The notes below the pieces were generated by a model, which saw only the letters and a list, made by a program, of their open reading frames with translations, ran no database searches and was not told where the DNA came from. DNA of 22,962 nucleotides from a virus, in IMG/VR virus record IMGVR_UViG_3300047300_000302, positions 1-22,962 of that record. One strand, 5' to 3'. Made by a program: the position numbers and the translations under genes. Below are positions 20,971 to 22,962 of this stretch, in pieces; within the stretch, counting starts at the first letter, position 1; every line of letters begins with the position of its first letter.

Positions 20971-21340
20971 AGCCGTATTAACCCTGCTAGTCCTGTTACA
21001 AATCAAACACTGGTACGTTGACTTTGTTAATCAGTCAATGGAAGAAGTTGTAAGCAAGGGCATTTATGGAGACTCTGCTGGCATTGATCACAGCGCCAAG
21101 CAAGCAATTGGCACAATGATTGCAGTCTTGTGTGTAACTGGCATGGATTATATTGCGTTTGCTGGTGTGCTAGCATTCATTGACTTTGTTTTACACTATC
21201 ACATTGACTGGGCGAAAATTAACATTAACAAACGCAAGAACTACACAGTCAAAGACTCAGAGTTTTGGATGTGGCTGGGCTTCGATCAACTGTTACATCA
21301 ACTAACTTACTTGTTTATTATCTGGATGGTATTTGCATGA
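20963..21340 (+). CDS. DUF3307-like integral membrane protein (125 aa)
   Basis: Three or four hydrophobic segments: residues 3-20, 49-72 (GTMIAVLCVTGMDYIAFAGVLAF, beginning near T51) and 105-125 (LHQLTYLFIIWMVFA). The histidine and aspartate pattern in membrane helices (QIKHWYVDFVNQS near the start, FIDFVLHYHIDW mid-way, FDQLLHQLTY at the end) fits the DUF3307 family, found in bacteria and phages with unknown function. Inserted in the inner membrane. Overlaps its neighbours by 8 and 4 bases. Confidence 0.72.
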   Translation: MIEAVLTLLVLLQIKHWYVDFVNQSMEEVVSKGIYGDSAGIDHSAKQAIGTMIAVLCVTGMDYIAFAGVLAFIDFVLHYHIDWAKININKRKNYTVKDSEFWMWLGFDQLLHQLTYLFIIWMVFA

Positions 21341-21690
21341 TTAAAAATATTATGGCCAGTGGTCGTTATATGCAAGTAAGTGGGAGTAATGCTAGCACTT
21401 ATGTAAATGGATATGGTGGGGCACAAGGTGTAGGTAACATGCGCTACAACACTTCCAGTCAAAACATGGAAGTATTTGACGGCAATAATTGGGTTGCCCT
21501 TAACATGAGCCATAGCTCTGTTGGGCTTACTCACGAAGCAGAAACACTACTTGATTGGGCTAGACAAAAACGCGACGAGGAAGTTGTACTACAATCTATG
21601 TTAGAAAAACACCCAGGGTTAAAAGAAGCTTACGAGCGTCTTGAAATTATGAAAGCACTTTGTTTAGAAGAGGAAAAGAAACATGATTAA
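21337..21690 (+). CDS. small fibre-like virion accessory protein (117 aa)
   Basis: Starts at the ATG overlapping the preceding stop. The N-terminal ~55 residues contain GNMRYNTSSQNMEVFDGNNWV, the typical beta motif GxxRYNTSxxxxEVYDGxxW of phage tail and neck fibre proteins and of the chaperone-of-endosialidase type. The C-terminal half is a charged helix (LTHEAETLLDWARQKRDEEVVLQSMLEKHP ... LEEEKKHD). Its size suggests an assembly factor or small whisker. Overlaps the next gene by 8 bases. Confidence 0.62.
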   Translation: MIKNIMASGRYMQVSGSNASTYVNGYGGAQGVGNMRYNTSSQNMEVFDGNNWVALNMSHSSVGLTHEAETLLDWARQKRDEEVVLQSMLEKHPGLKEAYERLEIMKALCLEEEKKHD

Positions 21691-21958
21691 TTGGCTACGA
21701 ACTAAATTGCACAACTTTATCTTCCCGCAGGATTCTGTCGCATCAAATAGTATTACTGTTCGCGAAACCCACGAAGCAGATATTGACGGTATGAGATTTA
21801 CTGTTATGGTAGCAGAGGGCGGTACAATTGTACAAATGCGTACATACGATCGCCGCAAGGACGAAAACAACCACAAGACGTATGTTATTCCAGACTCCGA
21901 ACAGGACATTGCACATCGCATCGGACAAATTGTTGCAATGGAGTTGATTAAGCTATGA
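21683..21958 (+). CDS. hypothetical small protein, paralogue pair member (91 aa)
   Basis: Not recognised as a named family. INWLRTKLHNFIFPQ is followed by a beta-rich part (RFTVMVAEGGTIVQMRTYDRR, HKTYVIPD) and a final helix DIAHRIGQIVAMELIKL. The same strand-strand-helix plan is seen in the adjacent protein at 21955 (GGYIVSLSHR ... LHIVTEDKDLGTEIGKIITMSCLK). Overlaps the neighbours by 8 and 4 bases. Possible ancestral duplication. Confidence 0.66.
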   Translation: MINWLRTKLHNFIFPQDSVASNSITVRETHEADIDGMRFTVMVAEGGTIVQMRTYDRRKDENNHKTYVIPDSEQDIAHRIGQIVAMELIKL

Positions 21959-22245
21959 GCATAGCGACACAAAACGCAGTATATACTGGGCCTATTCCCG
22001 GTGGCATGGCGGGTGCTATGCCGGGCACCTTACTAGGTGGCACATACTCAATTGGCGTACAACACGAATTTGAAGCAGGTATGGATTTACGTATTACACC
22101 AGCACACGGCGGCTACATTGTTAGCCTTAGCCATCGCAATACCGGTACTGTCCCGGAGTTACACATCGTAACAGAGGACAAAGACCTGGGCACAGAAATT
22201 GGTAAGATTATTACCATGAGCTGTTTAAAGAAGGACAACAAATGA
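21955..22245 (+). CDS. hypothetical small protein, paralogue pair member (96 aa)
   Basis: Not recognised as a named family. A Gly/Pro/Met-rich N-terminus (YTGPIPGGMAGAMPGTLLGGTYS) precedes a domain matching the preceding protein: a GGYIVSL strand, LHIVTED, and a DLGTEIGKIITMSCLK helix. The N-terminal part is likely flexible. Overlaps both neighbours by 4 bases. Confidence 0.66.
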   Translation: MSIATQNAVYTGPIPGGMAGAMPGTLLGGTYSIGVQHEFEAGMDLRITPAHGGYIVSLSHRNTGTVPELHIVTEDKDLGTEIGKIITMSCLKKDNK

Positions 22246-22700
22246 ACGCCGTAGCAAAACCAGTCGTTAAGAACAAATACTGGATCGTAGAAGAAGGTGG
22301 TAACAAGGTCGCTACTATCCAAGCAGTGGATGAAGGCGGATTTGCTTTTGTGCATGATAATACACGCGAGAAGTTTGCGTCTATTAAAATGATCAGCAAG
22401 AAATACAATATCGAATTTGTAAAAGCTGAAAAGACTAAAGCACCCAAGAACTCGGATGTGTATGGCTTTCCTTGCAAAGGCAGTAGCTATAATGAGATTT
22501 ATGATGTAGCACGCCGCTTGCCGATATATACTAAGAGTCTCAAAAGCCGCAGTTATTTCTGTGCAGGACACTACTTAATCAAGTTCAACAACAGTTGGAT
22601 CAAAGAGTTTTGCCCCAAGCTCATTACACTAAATCGCTATGAGTTTGCAGGGCCATTTAAAACCGAAGCCGAATTACAGGAACACAAAAATGGACGTTAG
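22242..22700 (+). CDS. conserved hypothetical phage protein (152 aa)
   Basis: A basic protein. N-terminus NKYWIVEEGGNKVATIQAVDEGGFAFVHDNTREKFASIKMI is a beta domain; the middle has GFPCKGSSYNEIYDVARRLPIYTKS, followed by RSYFCAGHYLIKFNNSWIKEFCPKLITLNRYEFAGPFKT. The C-terminal block resembles a protein I recall as common in T4-like aquatic phages, with unknown function. Three to four cysteines, including FCAGHY, could bind a metal. Overlaps the previous gene by 4 bases and the next by 11. Confidence 0.72.
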   Translation: MNAVAKPVVKNKYWIVEEGGNKVATIQAVDEGGFAFVHDNTREKFASIKMISKKYNIEFVKAEKTKAPKNSDVYGFPCKGSSYNEIYDVARRLPIYTKSLKSRSYFCAGHYLIKFNNSWIKEFCPKLITLNRYEFAGPFKTEAELQEHKNGR

Positions 22701-22905
22701 TATTCACATTAAAAACTTTAACGATCGAGTTAAAGCAATGAACCAAACACACAGCCGCGAGCTTACGTTGTCTGCACAGGACGCACGTAGCCTACACGCA
22801 GACATTTTCGCTGTGCTAGCACACGTAACAGAACTCAGCGCAATTGTAAACAGCGGCGGCGAGCAAGTTGTCCAAATCAGCATGGATGGCGGTAGTTTCA
22901 AATAA
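22690..22905 (+). CDS. hypothetical small protein (71 aa)
   Basis: Not recognised. Helical: HIKNFNDRVKAMNQTHSRELTLSAQDARSLHADIFAVLAHVTELSAI, with a short ending NSGGEQVVQISMDGGSF. Alternating hydrophobics suggest a coiled coil or bundle. The start ATG lies 11 bases inside the previous gene and its end closes the operon; a hairpin and promoter follow. Confidence 0.66.
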   Translation: MDVSIHIKNFNDRVKAMNQTHSRELTLSAQDARSLHADIFAVLAHVTELSAIVNSGGEQVVQISMDGGSFK

Positions 22906-22910
22906 ACTAC

Positions 22911-22934
22911 ATAGTTATTGAGATAAATAACTAT
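22911..22934 (+). promoter_or_regulatory. perfect inverted repeat containing a late promoter motif
   Basis: ATAGTTATT (22911-22919) and AATAACTAT (22926-22934) form a 9-bp perfect palindrome around a 6-base loop. GATAAATA (22922-22929), 7 of 8 matches to the T4 late core, spans the loop and right arm. No T-run follows, so a classic terminator is unlikely; an operator or a late promoter inside a small hairpin is more plausible. The gap 22906-22951 separates the early-type operon from the next gene. Confidence 0.55.
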
Positions 22935-22951
22935 ATCAAGGAAAATTGTAT

Positions 22952-22962
22952 ATGTCAAGACC
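22952..22962 (+). CDS. start of a gene cut by the window end
   Basis: ATG TCA AGA CC after AAGGA about 9 bases upstream (22938-22942); only M-S-R-P is visible. The new ribosome site and the late promoter motif suggest a new operon, possibly late or structural. Identity cannot be told. Confidence 0.5.

Noticed and set aside
22113-22571. 152-codon minus-strand open frame
   Set aside because: Lies entirely over two well-supported plus-strand genes joined by a 4-base overlap; no ribosome site, and the protein looks like shadow sequence.

Overview
The window is an almost fully coding, gene-dense stretch (about 43 genes; the longest gap is roughly 105 bases) that looks like the genome of a T4-like tailed phage (Caudoviricetes, myovirus replication type). 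The evidence is a family B DNA polymerase of the gp43 type, a gp45-like sliding clamp next to it, a T4 RNase H-like 5' nuclease, tiny genes overlapping through ATGA junctions, and TATAAATA-like late promoter motifs. Base composition is moderately AT-rich and gene content resembles aquatic T4-like phages (relatives of cyanophages and pelagiphages). Nothing in the window fixes the host. No tRNA, CRISPR array or insertion sequence was seen.

Layout. 1-5159: replication and DNA-modification block (end of DNA polymerase, a SAM methyltransferase, the sliding clamp, a sulfotransferase-like protein, and a DpdA-type DNA transglycosylase). 5156-7000: five small genes of unknown role. 6997-11082: glycosyltransferase, small unknown genes, a histone H1-like protein, a GalE-type epimerase and a shortened DegT-type aminotransferase. 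11062-12147: the only minus-strand gene, a compact AMP-forming ligase. 12148-12252: a divergent promoter region. 12253-16739: a block containing folE, queD and queE with a MazG-like pyrophosphohydrolase and a phosphoribosyltransferase, plus an exported alpha/beta hydrolase. 16736-19321: 2-oxoglutarate oxygenase, an AAKK-repeat basic protein, an SGNH-hydrolase-like protein and small genes. 19339-22905: the 5' nuclease and a run of small genes, some tail-fibre-like. 22906-22962: a hairpin and late promoter motif ahead of a new gene cut by the window end.

How the genes work together. FolE (GTP to dihydroneopterin triphosphate), QueD (to 6-carboxytetrahydropterin) and QueE (to 7-carboxy-7-deazaguanine) make a 7-deazaguanine precursor, and the DpdA-like enzyme would exchange guanine in phage DNA for a 7-deazaguanine, which in other phages protects against host restriction. 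QueC, the step to preQ0, is not in the window and must be supplied by the host, by a gene elsewhere in the phage, or not be needed. The most striking observation is that the DpdA-like protein carries near its C-terminus a peptide closely resembling the C-terminal tail of the phage's own DNA polymerase (F-[DN]-S-L-F-[ST]-[FV]-E). In T4 the polymerase tail docks on the sliding clamp, so this phage may tether its base-exchange enzyme to the replication clamp encoded between the two genes. Other notable features are strong sigma70-type promoters whose -10 boxes sit 5-7 bases from an ATG (possible leaderless mRNAs), a repeated GGTCTAAATAC element, unusual metal-ligand patterns in QueD and QueE, and a sugar/acyl/sulfo/methyl modification gene set of unknown target.
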